Position numbers and translations under genes: made by a program. Shown here one piece after another: positions 1 to 5,482 of a DNA stretch of 5,482 nucleotides. The stretch covers positions 1 to 5,482 of the forward strand of contig JALOOY010000151.1 in NCBI GenBank assembly GCA_025454185.1, given 5' to 3'. Numbering within the stretch: the stretch's first letter is position 1; each line of letters starts with the position of its first letter. Source of the stretch: Thermodesulfobacteriota bacterium (GTDB lineage Bacteria; Desulfobacterota; RBG-13-43-22). The notes below the pieces were generated by a model, which saw only the letters and a list, made by a program, of their open reading frames with translations, did not search any database and was not told where the DNA came from.

Positions 1-819
1 AATGGGGATGAACACCCGGGGATTCCCGGTGGCCCGGGTGGCGTTCACCGCCATCTCGACCATGAAGGGAAGCAGCTTTTCGCAGGCCGCCACCACCTTT
101 TCCGGACGGCGGTACATGTCGAGCATGGTGCCTTTCATGCCGCGGAAGAAGTCGCTCAGAGTATCGAAAGGCGCCTGGCTGATGCCGCCGAACTGCATGG
201 GGAAACCCGCCTCTTTGGCCTCCCGGACAAAGCGCATGGACCAGGCGGCGATCTCCTGGGATTTTTCCCCGGCCTTGACCAGCGTTTCCAGGGCCGCCTT
301 GACCTCCGGCGCGGCAAAGCCCCGGAGGCCCATGGAAATGCCCATATAATAGCTGATGATGCTGTGAAGCGGCGGAAGTTGCTGGAGGCCGCTCAAGGCC
401 CCCATGATGCGGGGCCAGAAGCGGCGGATCATGAAGTCGGTGGGATCCAGCAGGAAATGGTCGTATTCCTCCGCCTTCATGTACTCCCCTTCGACGTACT
501 GGTAGGTCCGGTTGGCGGATACGCCGTGGCCGGGCCATTTCAGAGGCTTGAAATCCACCGTTTCCAGAATCGGCCCCAACAGGCGCAGGGCGAAGGGGTT
601 CTGATCCATGTCGGGGGCGAAGTCCACCATGGTCTTCCACTGGGCCTGAAACAGTTTTTCGCCGTCGTACATGAGTTCCTCTACGGTAAAACCGCAGTAG
701 CGGGCCGGGAAGAAGGCGAAAAAGACCTCGAGGGGCACCCGATCGGGTTTGCTCAGGGCGATGGCGTCCATCACCCGTTTTTCCCTTTCTTGATACAGTT
801 CGGCTGGTGAGGCGGCCAT
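1..819 (-). CDS. Uroporphyrinogen decarboxylase-family (MtaA/CmuA-type) corrinoid methyltransferase, C-terminus cut by window edge
   Basis: Reading the minus strand from the ATG at 819-817 gives 273 residues without a stop, running off the left edge; the family is usually about 340-380 residues, so roughly the last quarter is missing. The N-terminus has the URO-D-family pattern KPDRVPLEVFF (residues 24-34). Later come DFAPDMDQNPFALRLLGP (67-83) and DTLSDFFRGM...LDMYRRPEKVVAACEKL (219-249), which I recognise from URO-D-family proteins encoded beside corrinoid proteins. In this family such cytoplasmic TIM-barrel enzymes move methyl groups between a corrinoid protein and a thiol or other carrier instead of decarboxylating porphyrin. 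The start is supported by AGGAG at 831-827, 7 nt upstream, inside the end of the preceding gene. That corrinoid gene ends 2 nt before this ATG, so the two are probably co-transcribed and translationally coupled. Methyl donor and acceptor are unknown. True heme-pathway HemE is unlikely given the corrinoid neighbour and divergent sequence. Confidence 0.85.
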   Translation of the reverse strand, partial: MAASPAELYQEREKRVMDAIALSKPDRVPLEVFFAFFPARYCGFTVEELMYDGEKLFQAQWKTMVDFAPDMDQNPFALRLLGPILETVDFKPLKWPGHGVSANRTYQYVEGEYMKAEEYDHFLLDPTDFMIRRFWPRIMGALSGLQQLPPLHSIISYYMGISMGLRGFAAPEVKAALETLVKAGEKSQEIAAWSMRFVREAKEAGFPMQFGGISQAPFDTLSDFFRGMKGTMLDMYRRPEKVVAACEKLLPFMVEMAVNATRATGNPRVFIPI

Positions 820-821
820 GG

Positions 822-1451
822 TCACGCTCCTATCCATTGATTGCAGAGGTTGACGGCGGCGACGGCGTCGCGGCCGTAGGCATCGGCCCGCACATACTGC
901 CGGATCTCTTCGTCGATCTGGCCGCCGCCGATCATGATCTTCAGGTTTTCCCGCAGTCCCGCCGCCTCGATGGCTTTGATGGTCTGCTTCATGGACTCGT
1001 AGGTCAGCGTCAGGAAGGCGCTCAGCCCCACCACCCGGGGCTGGAATTCCCGGATGTTTTCCACCACGGTGTCGACGGGCACATCGATGCCGAGGTCCCG
1101 CACCTCGTAGCCGCTCACCTCCAGCATGAAGACGACGATGTCCTTGCCGATGTCATGGATATCGCCTTCCACGGTGGCAATCAGGACCTTGCCCTTCTTG
1201 GGGCCTTCCGCGTCCTGGGTCAACAAAGGTTTGACGATGTTGGTAATAGCCGTCAGGATCTCCCCGGCCATGACCAGATCCGGGATGAAATATTCAGACG
1301 TCTCGAAGCGCTTGCCCACGACTTCCATGGCCGCCCGGGCCGCGGCCAGGATCTCCAGGGGATCGGTCTTGGCTTCCACCAGTTCCTGGACCCGGGCCGC
1401 GGTTTCCTCTTCTTTGAGATCGGCCATCAGTTCAATCAGTTTTTGATCCAT
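822..1451 (-). CDS. Corrinoid (B12-binding) methyl-carrier protein, MtaC/MtbC/MttC type
   Basis: The 209 residues match the usual length (about 210) of methyltransferase corrinoid proteins. Residues 1-80 are helical, as expected for the four-helix cap (B12-binding-2). From about residue 88 a Rossmann-like cobalamin domain follows. It has the signature D97-I-H99-D100-I-G102, where His99 should be the lower axial cobalt ligand. It also has VGLSAFLT (141-148) and the glycine run IGGGQ (174-178) that hold the nucleotide tail, and an ADAYGRDAVAAV end (189-200). The protein should carry a methyl group on cobalamin between a substrate-specific methyltransferase and a second one, likely the adjacent URO-D-family protein. 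The start is clear: GGAGG lies 4 nt before the ATG. It is the first gene of a leftward operon. Which substrate (methanol, methylamine, methoxyaromatic, other) cannot be told from this protein alone. Cytoplasmic; no signal peptide or membrane segment seen. Confidence 0.95.
   Translation of the reverse strand: MDQKLIELMADLKEEETAARVQELVEAKTDPLEILAAARAAMEVVGKRFETSEYFIPDLVMAGEILTAITNIVKPLLTQDAEGPKKGKVLIATVEGDIHDIGKDIVVFMLEVSGYEVRDLGIDVPVDTVVENIREFQPRVVGLSAFLTLTYESMKQTIKAIEAAGLRENLKIMIGGGQIDEEIRQYVRADAYGRDAVAAVNLCNQWIGA
827..831 (-). promoter_or_regulatory. Ribosome binding site of the URO-D-family methyltransferase gene
   Basis: On the minus strand the sequence reads AGGAG, then 7 nt, then ATG. 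The site lies inside the last codons of the corrinoid-protein gene, whose TGA is 2 nt from the ATG. It fixes the start at 819 and fits translational coupling of the pair. Confidence 0.7.
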
Positions 1452-1455
1452 ATTT

Positions 1456-1460
1456 CCTCC
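1456..1460 (-). promoter_or_regulatory. Strong ribosome binding site of the corrinoid-protein gene
   Basis: The minus strand reads GGAGGAAATATG, a canonical Shine-Dalgarno 4 nt from the start codon. It fixes the corrinoid-protein start at 1451. The divergent permease gene has no comparable site, so the two operons probably differ in translation efficiency. Confidence 0.8.
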
Positions 1461-1490
1461 AAAGTGATAAAAAACAGAGTTTCATTAAGT

Positions 1491-1630
1491 TAAACTCGAA
1501 ATTCGAAACTCGAAATTCGAAACAAATTCAAATGACCGAAATCCAAAATTCAAAACGTTTTCGTTTCGGTCTTTGGAATTTTGAAAATTTGGATTTGTTT
1601 CGGATTTCGGATTTCGAATTTTCGGATTTA
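1491..1630. repeat. AT-rich 140-bp imperfect palindrome made of TTCGRATTT-like units, filling the divergent intergenic region
   Basis: The outer arms are 1491-1533 and 1587-1630. The reverse complement of the left arm matches the right arm at 37 of 43 positions with one inserted T. The left arm starts with two exact tandem copies of AAACTCGAAATTCG (1492-1505, 1506-1519); the right arm repeats CGGATTT/CGAATTT at about 7-bp steps. The centre contains the perfect palindrome AAAACGTTTT (1552-1561), plus the 8-bp pair GACCGAAA (1534-1541) and TTTCGGTC (1564-1571). It is far more AT-rich than the flanking genes and shows no convincing coding content. I recall similar TTCGAATTT-rich intergenic repeats from environmental bacterial genomes, but I cannot check that here. 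It could be a MITE-like or REP-like dispersed element, a long RNA hairpin in the permease leader, or both. It ends 14 nt before the permease start. Confidence 0.8.
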
Positions 1631-1644
1631 AAAAATCATTCCCT

Positions 1645-4008
1645 ATGACCAGCCTAAACCGCAAACTGCTTCGTGATCTCCGCCACCTGGTCAGCCAGGT
1701 CCTGGCGATCATGCTGGTCGTGGCTTGCGGTATGGCCACCTATATCACCATGCGCGGCGCCTACGACTCGCTGGTTGTCTCCCAGGCGGAGTATTACCGC
1801 GAATTTCGGTTTGCCGATGTCTTTGCTCAGGTCAAAAGGGCCCCGGAAAGCCTGGCGCAGCGCCTGGCCGCCATCCCGGGTGTGGCCCAGATGGAAACCC
1901 GGGTCGTCTATGAGGTGGCCCTGGATGTGCCCAACCTGGATGAACCGGCCACCGGCCGGCTGGTGTCGATTCCAGAAACCCACCGGCCCCGGCTCAACGA
2001 CCTTTTTCTGAGAGCGGGCCGATATATCGATCCCCGTGGGCGGGACGAGGTGATCGTCAGCGAGGCCTTTGCCGAGGCCAACCGTCTGCAGGTGGGCGAT
2101 CGTCTGGGGGCGATCCTGAACGGGCGCCGGCAGCTTCTGCGCATCGTGGGGGTGGCCATTTCCCCGGAATACGTCTATGAAATTCGGGGGGCCGAGGTCT
2201 TCCCCGATAACCGCCGCTTCGGCGTCCTCTGGATGAGCCGGGAAGTGCTGGCTGCGGCCTTTGATCTCAAAGACGGCTTCAACGACCTTTCCCTTACCCT
2301 GGCCCCCGGGGCCCTGGAGGCCGAGGTCCTCTCCCGTCTCGACGCCCTGCTGGCGGACTATGGCGGCCTGGGGGCTTACGGACGGGACGAGCACCTTTCG
2401 CACCGCTTTCTGGCGGACGAGATTAAACAGGACCAGGTAACCGGTATTTTTATCCCTTCCATATTTCTCGGTATCGCGGCTTTTCTGATTCATATCGTCC
2501 TGTCGCGGATCATTGCCTTGCAGCGTCCGCAGATCGCCATCCTGAAGGCCTTCGGGTACGGGCGCTGGGCTATCGGCTGGCATTATCTGCAATTCGCCCT
2601 GGTCATCGTTGCCGGCGGGTCTCTGCTGGGGGTGGCCCTGGGGATCTGGTTCGGCACCGGCCTGGCGGACCTGTACGCCCGCTTTTTTCATTTTCCGCGC
2701 CTGCGCTTCGGGTTGACTCCGGCCCTGATCGGCTGGTCCCTGGTGATCAGTGGTGGTTCGGCCGGCCTGGGGGCCCTGACCGCGGTCCGGAAGGCCACGG
2801 TCCTGCCGCCGGCCGAGGCCATGCGGCCCGAGCTCCCGGTCCGTTTTCACACCGGACGACTCGAACGTTGGGGCCTGCTGCGGTTTTTTCACCCTTCCTC
2901 CCGCATGATCCTGCGCCACCTGGTCCGGAAGAAAATGAAGGCCTTCCTGAGCATTTTCGGCATCGCCTGGGCGGTGGCCATCCTGGTGGTGGGATTTTAC
3001 AGCTTCGACGCGGTGGACTATATCATGCGCGTTCAGTTCGAAGAGATCCAGAGGGAGGATGCGGCCGTCCTGTTTCACAATCCGCGGCCGGGCCGCATAG
3101 GGCATGAAGTGGACCGGCTGCCGGGCGTACTCTTTTCCGAAACTTTCCGCATGGTGCCGGCCCGCCTGCGCTATGAACACCGTTCGAAAAGGCTGGGCAT
3201 CTCCGGACTTTCCCCGGACGGGCGGCTCAGGTCCCTGATGGATTCCCGGCTTCAACCCGTTTCGCTGCCCCCGGAGGGGCTGGTGTTGACCACCACGCTG
3301 GCCGGGATCCTGGGAGTGCGTCCCGGGGATATCCTGCAGGTGGAGGTCCTGGAAGGCAGGCGGCCCGTCCGTCCGGTGGTGGTCTCCCAACTGGTGGATG
3401 AGCTGATCGGGCTCGCGGCCTATATGGACATTCGGGCCCTGCACCGCCTCCTGGAGGAGGACCCGGCGGTTTCCGGGGCCTACCTCGCCGTGGACCCGCT
3501 GGGCGCCTCGCGATTGTATGCGGAACTCAAGCAGACCCCGGCGGTCGGGGGGGTGGCCATTCGGGAGTCCATGCTGGAGAGCTTCAAAAAGACCATCGCC
3601 GAGAACATGGCCATTTCCACTACCATGCTGGTCGCTTTTGCTTGCATCATCGCCTTCGGGCTGGTTTATAATGGGGCTCGCATCGCCCTTTCGGAACGGG
3701 GGAATGAACTGGCCAGTCTTCGGGTCCTGGGTTTTACCCAGGGGGAAGTGACCTTCCTGCTGCTCGGGGAGCAGGCCCTGCTGACCCTGCTGGCCGTTCC
3801 ACTGGGCTGGCTGCTGGGTTGGGGCGTGGCGGCCCTGATCATCCGGGCCGCCGAATCCGAACTGTACCGGATGCCGTTGGTGATCAGCGGCCAAACCTAC
3901 GCCCTGGCCTTCTTGATCGTGGGGGCGTCGGCTTTTATCTCGGGCTTGTTCGTCAGGCGGCGTATCCGGCATCTGGATCTGGTAGCGGTATTGAAAACCC
4001 GGGAATAG
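1645..4008 (+). CDS. ABC transporter permease with two FtsX domains (eight membrane helices)
   Basis: The 787-residue protein has a duplicated FtsX/MacB-like plan. The first half has helices near residues 16-36, 268-291, 314-337 and 359-381, with a periplasmic domain of about 230 residues (37-267). The second half has helices near 433-453, 656-678, 703-733 and 752-770, with a periplasmic domain of about 200 residues (454-655). Each half has the FtsX cytoplasmic segment: LQRPQIAILKAFGYGR (292-307) and LSERGNELASLRVLGFTQGE (682-701). A single chain therefore supplies both halves of the membrane part of an exporter. The start MTSLNRKLLRDLRHLVSQVLAI fits family members as I remember them, but no Shine-Dalgarno is visible in the 14 nt before the ATG. 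The next gene, 41 nt downstream, encodes a periplasmic adaptor, so the pair probably forms a tripartite exporter. The ATPase is not encoded beside it. Substrate unknown; lipids, peptides or drugs are all possible. Confidence 0.93.
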   Translation: MTSLNRKLLRDLRHLVSQVLAIMLVVACGMATYITMRGAYDSLVVSQAEYYREFRFADVFAQVKRAPESLAQRLAAIPGVAQMETRVVYEVALDVPNLDEPATGRLVSIPETHRPRLNDLFLRAGRYIDPRGRDEVIVSEAFAEANRLQVGDRLGAILNGRRQLLRIVGVAISPEYVYEIRGAEVFPDNRRFGVLWMSREVLAAAFDLKDGFNDLSLTLAPGALEAEVLSRLDALLADYGGLGAYGRDEHLSHRFLADEIKQDQVTGIFIPSIFLGIAAFLIHIVLSRIIALQRPQIAILKAFGYGRWAIGWHYLQFALVIVAGGSLLGVALGIWFGTGLADLYARFFHFPRLRFGLTPALIGWSLVISGGSAGLGALTAVRKATVLPPAEAMRPELPVRFHTGRLERWGLLRFFHPSSRMILRHLVRKKMKAFLSIFGIAWAVAILVVGFYSFDAVDYIMRVQFEEIQREDAAVLFHNPRPGRIGHEVDRLPGVLFSETFRMVPARLRYEHRSKRLGISGLSPDGRLRSLMDSRLQPVSLPPEGLVLTTTLAGILGVRPGDILQVEVLEGRRPVRPVVVSQLVDELIGLAAYMDIRALHRLLEEDPAVSGAYLAVDPLGASRLYAELKQTPAVGGVAIRESMLESFKKTIAENMAISTTMLVAFACIIAFGLVYNGARIALSERGNELASLRVLGFTQGEVTFLLLGEQALLTLLAVPLGWLLGWGVAALIIRAAESELYRMPLVISGQTYALAFLIVGASAFISGLFVRRRIRHLDLVAVLKTRE

Positions 4009-4011
4009 TGA

Positions 4012-4044
4012 TCACCGCCAAGACACATAGGGCGCAAAGAAAAA
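4012..4044 (+). repeat. Degenerate CACCGC-AAGACGCAAAG-type intergenic repeat between permease and adaptor genes
   Basis: The stretch reads TCACCGCCAAGACACATAGG followed by GCGCAAAGAAAAA. It resembles an intergenic repeat I remember from deltaproteobacterial and other environmental genomes, with a core close to CACCGCAAAGACGCAAAG and GCAAAGAAA. The copy here is imperfect. It occupies most of the 41-nt gap inside the operon and supplies the purine-rich leader before the adaptor start. The link to a dispersed family is from memory and unverified. Confidence 0.45.
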
Positions 4045-4049
4045 GATCC

Positions 4050-5219
4050 ATGAAAAACGTAAAAAAGAAACTGCTGATGGGATTGGCGGTTTTGGGCCTG
4101 GCCGCGTTGATCGTCTGGTTCTGGGTGCCCCGGCCGCTGCCGGTGGACTTGGTGCAGGCCCAAAAAGGCCCCTTGACGGTTACGGTCGATGAGCAGGGCC
4201 GGACCCGGGCCCGGGATCGCTATGTGATAGCCGCCCCGGTTGCCGGGCGGGTAATGCGGCTGGACTGGCAGGAAGGGGACCAGGTGAAGGCGGGGCAGGT
4301 GGTGGCCCGGGTCTTCCCGTCGCCCCTCGATCCCCGGGAACTGGCCGAAATAAACGCCCGCATCCAGATGACGCAGGCCCTGCAGCAGGCCGCCGAAGAG
4401 CGGGCGGCAGAGGCCCGGGCCGTTCATGAGCAGGCCCGGCGCGAGCGGGACCGTTATGAACGGTTATTCAAAACCGGGGGAATCTCAAAACAGGCCTTCG
4501 AACAGGCGGAAAAGGGGGAGATAACCAGTGCCAGGGAGCTGGAAGCCGCCAAGTCCCGGGCCATGGCCGCGGTCTATGAAGTGAAAATGGCTCGGGCCAG
4601 GCTGCTGGCGTCAGATAAAGGCAGGGATGGCGCCTTTTTGGTGTTGCGGTCGCCCGTGAACGGGCGGGTCCTGAAAATTCCGGAAAAAAGCGAGCGGGTG
4701 GTTTCGGCCGGGACCCCGCTGCTGGTCCTGGGTGACGCCACCCGGCTGGAAGTGGTGATCGATCTTTTGTCCAGCGAGGCGGTAAAAGTCCGGCCGGGCA
4801 TGGCGGTCAGGCTGGAAAACTGGGGTGGTGCCCGGGAATTGGCGGCCCGGGTCCGGACCGTGGAGAGCCAGGGCTTTACCAAGGTCTCGGCCCTGGGTAT
4901 CGAAGAGCAGCGGGTCTACGTGGTGGCCGACCTGTTGGAACCCCCCGGGCCCTTGGGCGACGATTACCGCGTGGAGGCCCGCATCGTCATCTGGCAAGGG
5001 CAGAACGTGCTGACGGTGCCGTCCGGCGCCCTGTTCCGCTCCGGCGGCGACTGGGCTGTTTTTATTCAGCGCGACCGCCGGGCCCGTAAGCAGACCGTGG
5101 AGGTTGGCCAACGCAACCCGCGGGAAGTGGAGATCGCGAAGGGTTTGCAGGAAGGTGACTGGGTCATCTCCCATCCCACCAACCAGATCGAAGAAGGGGT
5201 AAGAATAAAGAAGAAGTAA
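4050..5219 (+). CDS. Membrane-anchored periplasmic adaptor (HlyD/RND-type membrane fusion protein) of an efflux system
   Basis: The chosen ATG gives 389 residues. It starts with a lysine-rich segment and one membrane anchor (about residues 8-26), with no lipoprotein cysteine. A split lipoyl domain follows: AAPVAGRVMRLDWQEGDQVK (61-80) and LRSPVNGRVLKI...LLVLGD (199-229). Between its halves lies an alpha-helical hairpin (about 96-188) rich in A, E, R and Q. The hairpin tip carries R135, L139 and S146 with the spacing RxxxLxxxxxxS, the TolC-contact motif known from AcrA-like adaptors. A beta-barrel (about 230-315) and a membrane-proximal domain with VPSGALFRSGGDWAVFI (323-339) complete it. It should bridge the upstream permease to a TolC-like outer-membrane channel. 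The frame stays open upstream to an ATG at 3819, but that part lies inside the permease gene and would place the anchor internally. The ribosome site is weak (purine-rich AAAGAAAAAGA). Confidence 0.92.
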   Translation: MKNVKKKLLMGLAVLGLAALIVWFWVPRPLPVDLVQAQKGPLTVTVDEQGRTRARDRYVIAAPVAGRVMRLDWQEGDQVKAGQVVARVFPSPLDPRELAEINARIQMTQALQQAAEERAAEARAVHEQARRERDRYERLFKTGGISKQAFEQAEKGEITSARELEAAKSRAMAAVYEVKMARARLLASDKGRDGAFLVLRSPVNGRVLKIPEKSERVVSAGTPLLVLGDATRLEVVIDLLSSEAVKVRPGMAVRLENWGGARELAARVRTVESQGFTKVSALGIEEQRVYVVADLLEPPGPLGDDYRVEARIVIWQGQNVLTVPSGALFRSGGDWAVFIQRDRRARKQTVEVGQRNPREVEIAKGLQEGDWVISHPTNQIEEGVRIKKK

Positions 5220-5235
5220 AAAGGGGAAAAGTAAC

Positions 5236-5262
5236 CCTACCAGAGGCAGGGCACCTGGTAGG
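5236..5262 (-). terminator. Possible terminator hairpin at the 3' end of the PIN toxin gene
   Basis: CCTACCAG (5236-5243) and CTGGTAGG (5255-5262) form a perfect 8-bp inverted repeat with an 11-nt loop. On the minus strand the stem is followed by a T-rich stretch (GTTACTTTTCCCCTTTTTA), so it could end leftward transcription of the toxin gene. In the rightward direction no T-tract follows, so it is a poor intrinsic terminator for the adaptor transcript. The stem overlaps the last toxin codons and its TAG, so part of the symmetry could be coding coincidence. Confidence 0.4.
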
Positions 5263-5482
5263 CCGCAAAAGAGGCATCGCTGCTGACCAGGGTCAGGTCC
5301 TCAACCAGGGCCTGGGCAATAAGCATGCGGTCAAAGGGGTCTCGATGGTGAAAGGGAAGCCGGGAGACCTGTTCGCAATGCCGCTTTTCTATCGGCAGCC
5401 ATTGGATCGTGTTGATCTTCATTTGATCTTCAAAACCTTGAAGCCAGTCTTTCTTCAACGACAATTTCCCCAAACTATTTTT
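5237..5482 (-). CDS. vapC: VapC-like PIN-domain ribonuclease toxin, N-terminus cut by window edge
   Basis: The minus-strand frame is open from the right edge to the TAG at 5239-5237, giving the last 81 residues of a protein family usually about 125-135 long. The end is highly typical: PFHHRDPFDRMLIAQAL (residues 43-59 of the fragment), TLVSSD (64-69) and F..Y.V..LW at the C-terminus. Asp51 and Asp69 of the fragment are candidates for the third and fourth metal-binding acids of the PIN site; the first acidic residue lies beyond the window. PIN toxins of this type are Mg2+-dependent RNases that cut tRNA or rRNA and are silenced by a VapB-type antitoxin, usually encoded just upstream, here outside the window. 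A TTG at 5473 could serve as a start but would remove the N-terminal half of the domain, so the gene more likely continues past the edge. It converges on the adaptor gene with 17 nt between stop codons. Confidence 0.85.
   Translation of the reverse strand, partial: KNSLGKLSLKKDWLQGFEDQMKINTIQWLPIEKRHCEQVSRLPFHHRDPFDRMLIAQALVEDLTLVSSDASFAAYQVPCLW

Noticed and set aside
2..810. Two plus-strand open frames in the left part
   Set aside because: They lie opposite the URO-D-family gene, which is open to the edge and shows family motifs; the plus-strand translations show none.
807..1493. Plus-strand open frame of about 228 codons
   Set aside because: It is antisense to the corrinoid-protein gene, which has the DxHDxG cobalamin motif and a strong ribosome site.
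1461..1500. Possible sigma-70 promoter for the corrinoid operon (minus-strand TTAACT, 17 nt, TTATCA)
   Set aside because: Both boxes match the consensus poorly, and AT-rich repeat sequence gives such matches by chance.
1492..1519. Tandem 14-bp copies considered as a CRISPR or iteron array
   Set aside because: There are only two adjacent perfect copies without spacers and no cas, rep or partition gene nearby; they fit better as subunits of the palindrome arm.
1581..1640. Possible sigma-70 promoter for the permease gene (TTGAAA at 1581-1586)
   Set aside because: No acceptable -10 box lies 16-18 nt downstream; the sequence there belongs to the repeat arm.
1485..1739. Minus-strand open frame across the palindrome into the permease start (84 codons)
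   Set aside because: Its translation is mainly the repeat read as N, F, R, S and E-rich peptide, with no ribosome site or domain; it is a product of the short repeated units.
1654..3972. A very long open frame on the minus strand opposite the permease gene (about 770 codons)
   Set aside because: Its translation is rich in Q, H, P, G, D and R with no recognisable domain or membrane plan. It is a by-product of GC-rich codon use in the permease, whose plus-strand translation has clear FtsX domains.
3819..4049. Upstream extension of the adaptor gene to an ATG at 3819
   Set aside because: It would overlap the permease gene by 190 nt, has no ribosome site, and would bury the membrane anchor 84 residues in. 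The ATG at 4050 gives a normal anchored adaptor.
5471..5473. TTG as start of the PIN toxin gene
   Set aside because: It would leave only the C-terminal part of the PIN domain, without the first catalytic acid. The frame continues upstream to the window edge.

Overview
The window looks like a piece of a GC-rich, probably anaerobic bacterial chromosome. A Desulfobacterota-type (former Deltaproteobacteria) host or a similar environmental lineage is my best guess. The reasons are a corrinoid protein beside a uroporphyrinogen-decarboxylase-type methyltransferase, an AT-rich TTCGAATTT-type intergenic repeat, a degenerate CACCGC-AAGACGCAAAG-type repeat, and a VapC-like toxin. This is an inference from gene content, not a taxonomic assignment.

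Layout. Positions 1-1451 hold a two-gene operon on the minus strand. The first gene (822-1451) encodes a complete 209-residue corrinoid-binding methyl carrier. The second (819 to the left edge) encodes a URO-D/MtaA/CmuA-type methyltransferase and is cut by the window. The two are 2 nt apart and probably translationally coupled. Positions 1452-1644 are a divergent intergenic region, almost filled by an AT-rich 140-bp imperfect palindrome built from short TTCGRATTT-like units. Positions 1645-5219 hold a plus-strand operon: an eight-helix, two-FtsX-domain ABC permease (1645-4008), a 41-nt gap containing a degenerate intergenic repeat, and a membrane-anchored periplasmic adaptor (4050-5219). A convergent, right-truncated VapC-like PIN toxin gene (5237-5482, minus) ends 17 nt beyond the adaptor. 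A short inverted repeat spans its stop codon.

How the parts work together. The corrinoid protein and the URO-D-type protein should pass a methyl group from an unidentified methylated substrate or cofactor through a cobalamin; the substrate-specific methyltransferase is not visible here. The permease and adaptor should be the inner-membrane and periplasmic parts of a tripartite export machine. The adaptor carries an exactly spaced R-L-S tip motif, which predicts a TolC-like outer-membrane partner. No ABC ATPase lies in this operon: the upstream neighbour is divergent and the downstream one convergent, so the ATPase must come from elsewhere.

I did not find a clearly novel multi-gene system. 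The most interesting signals are the intergenic palindrome directly in front of the permease start, with G-U pairs that favour folding of the plus-strand RNA, and the ATPase-less exporter operon. I saw no tRNA, rRNA, CRISPR array, insertion sequence or replication origin.
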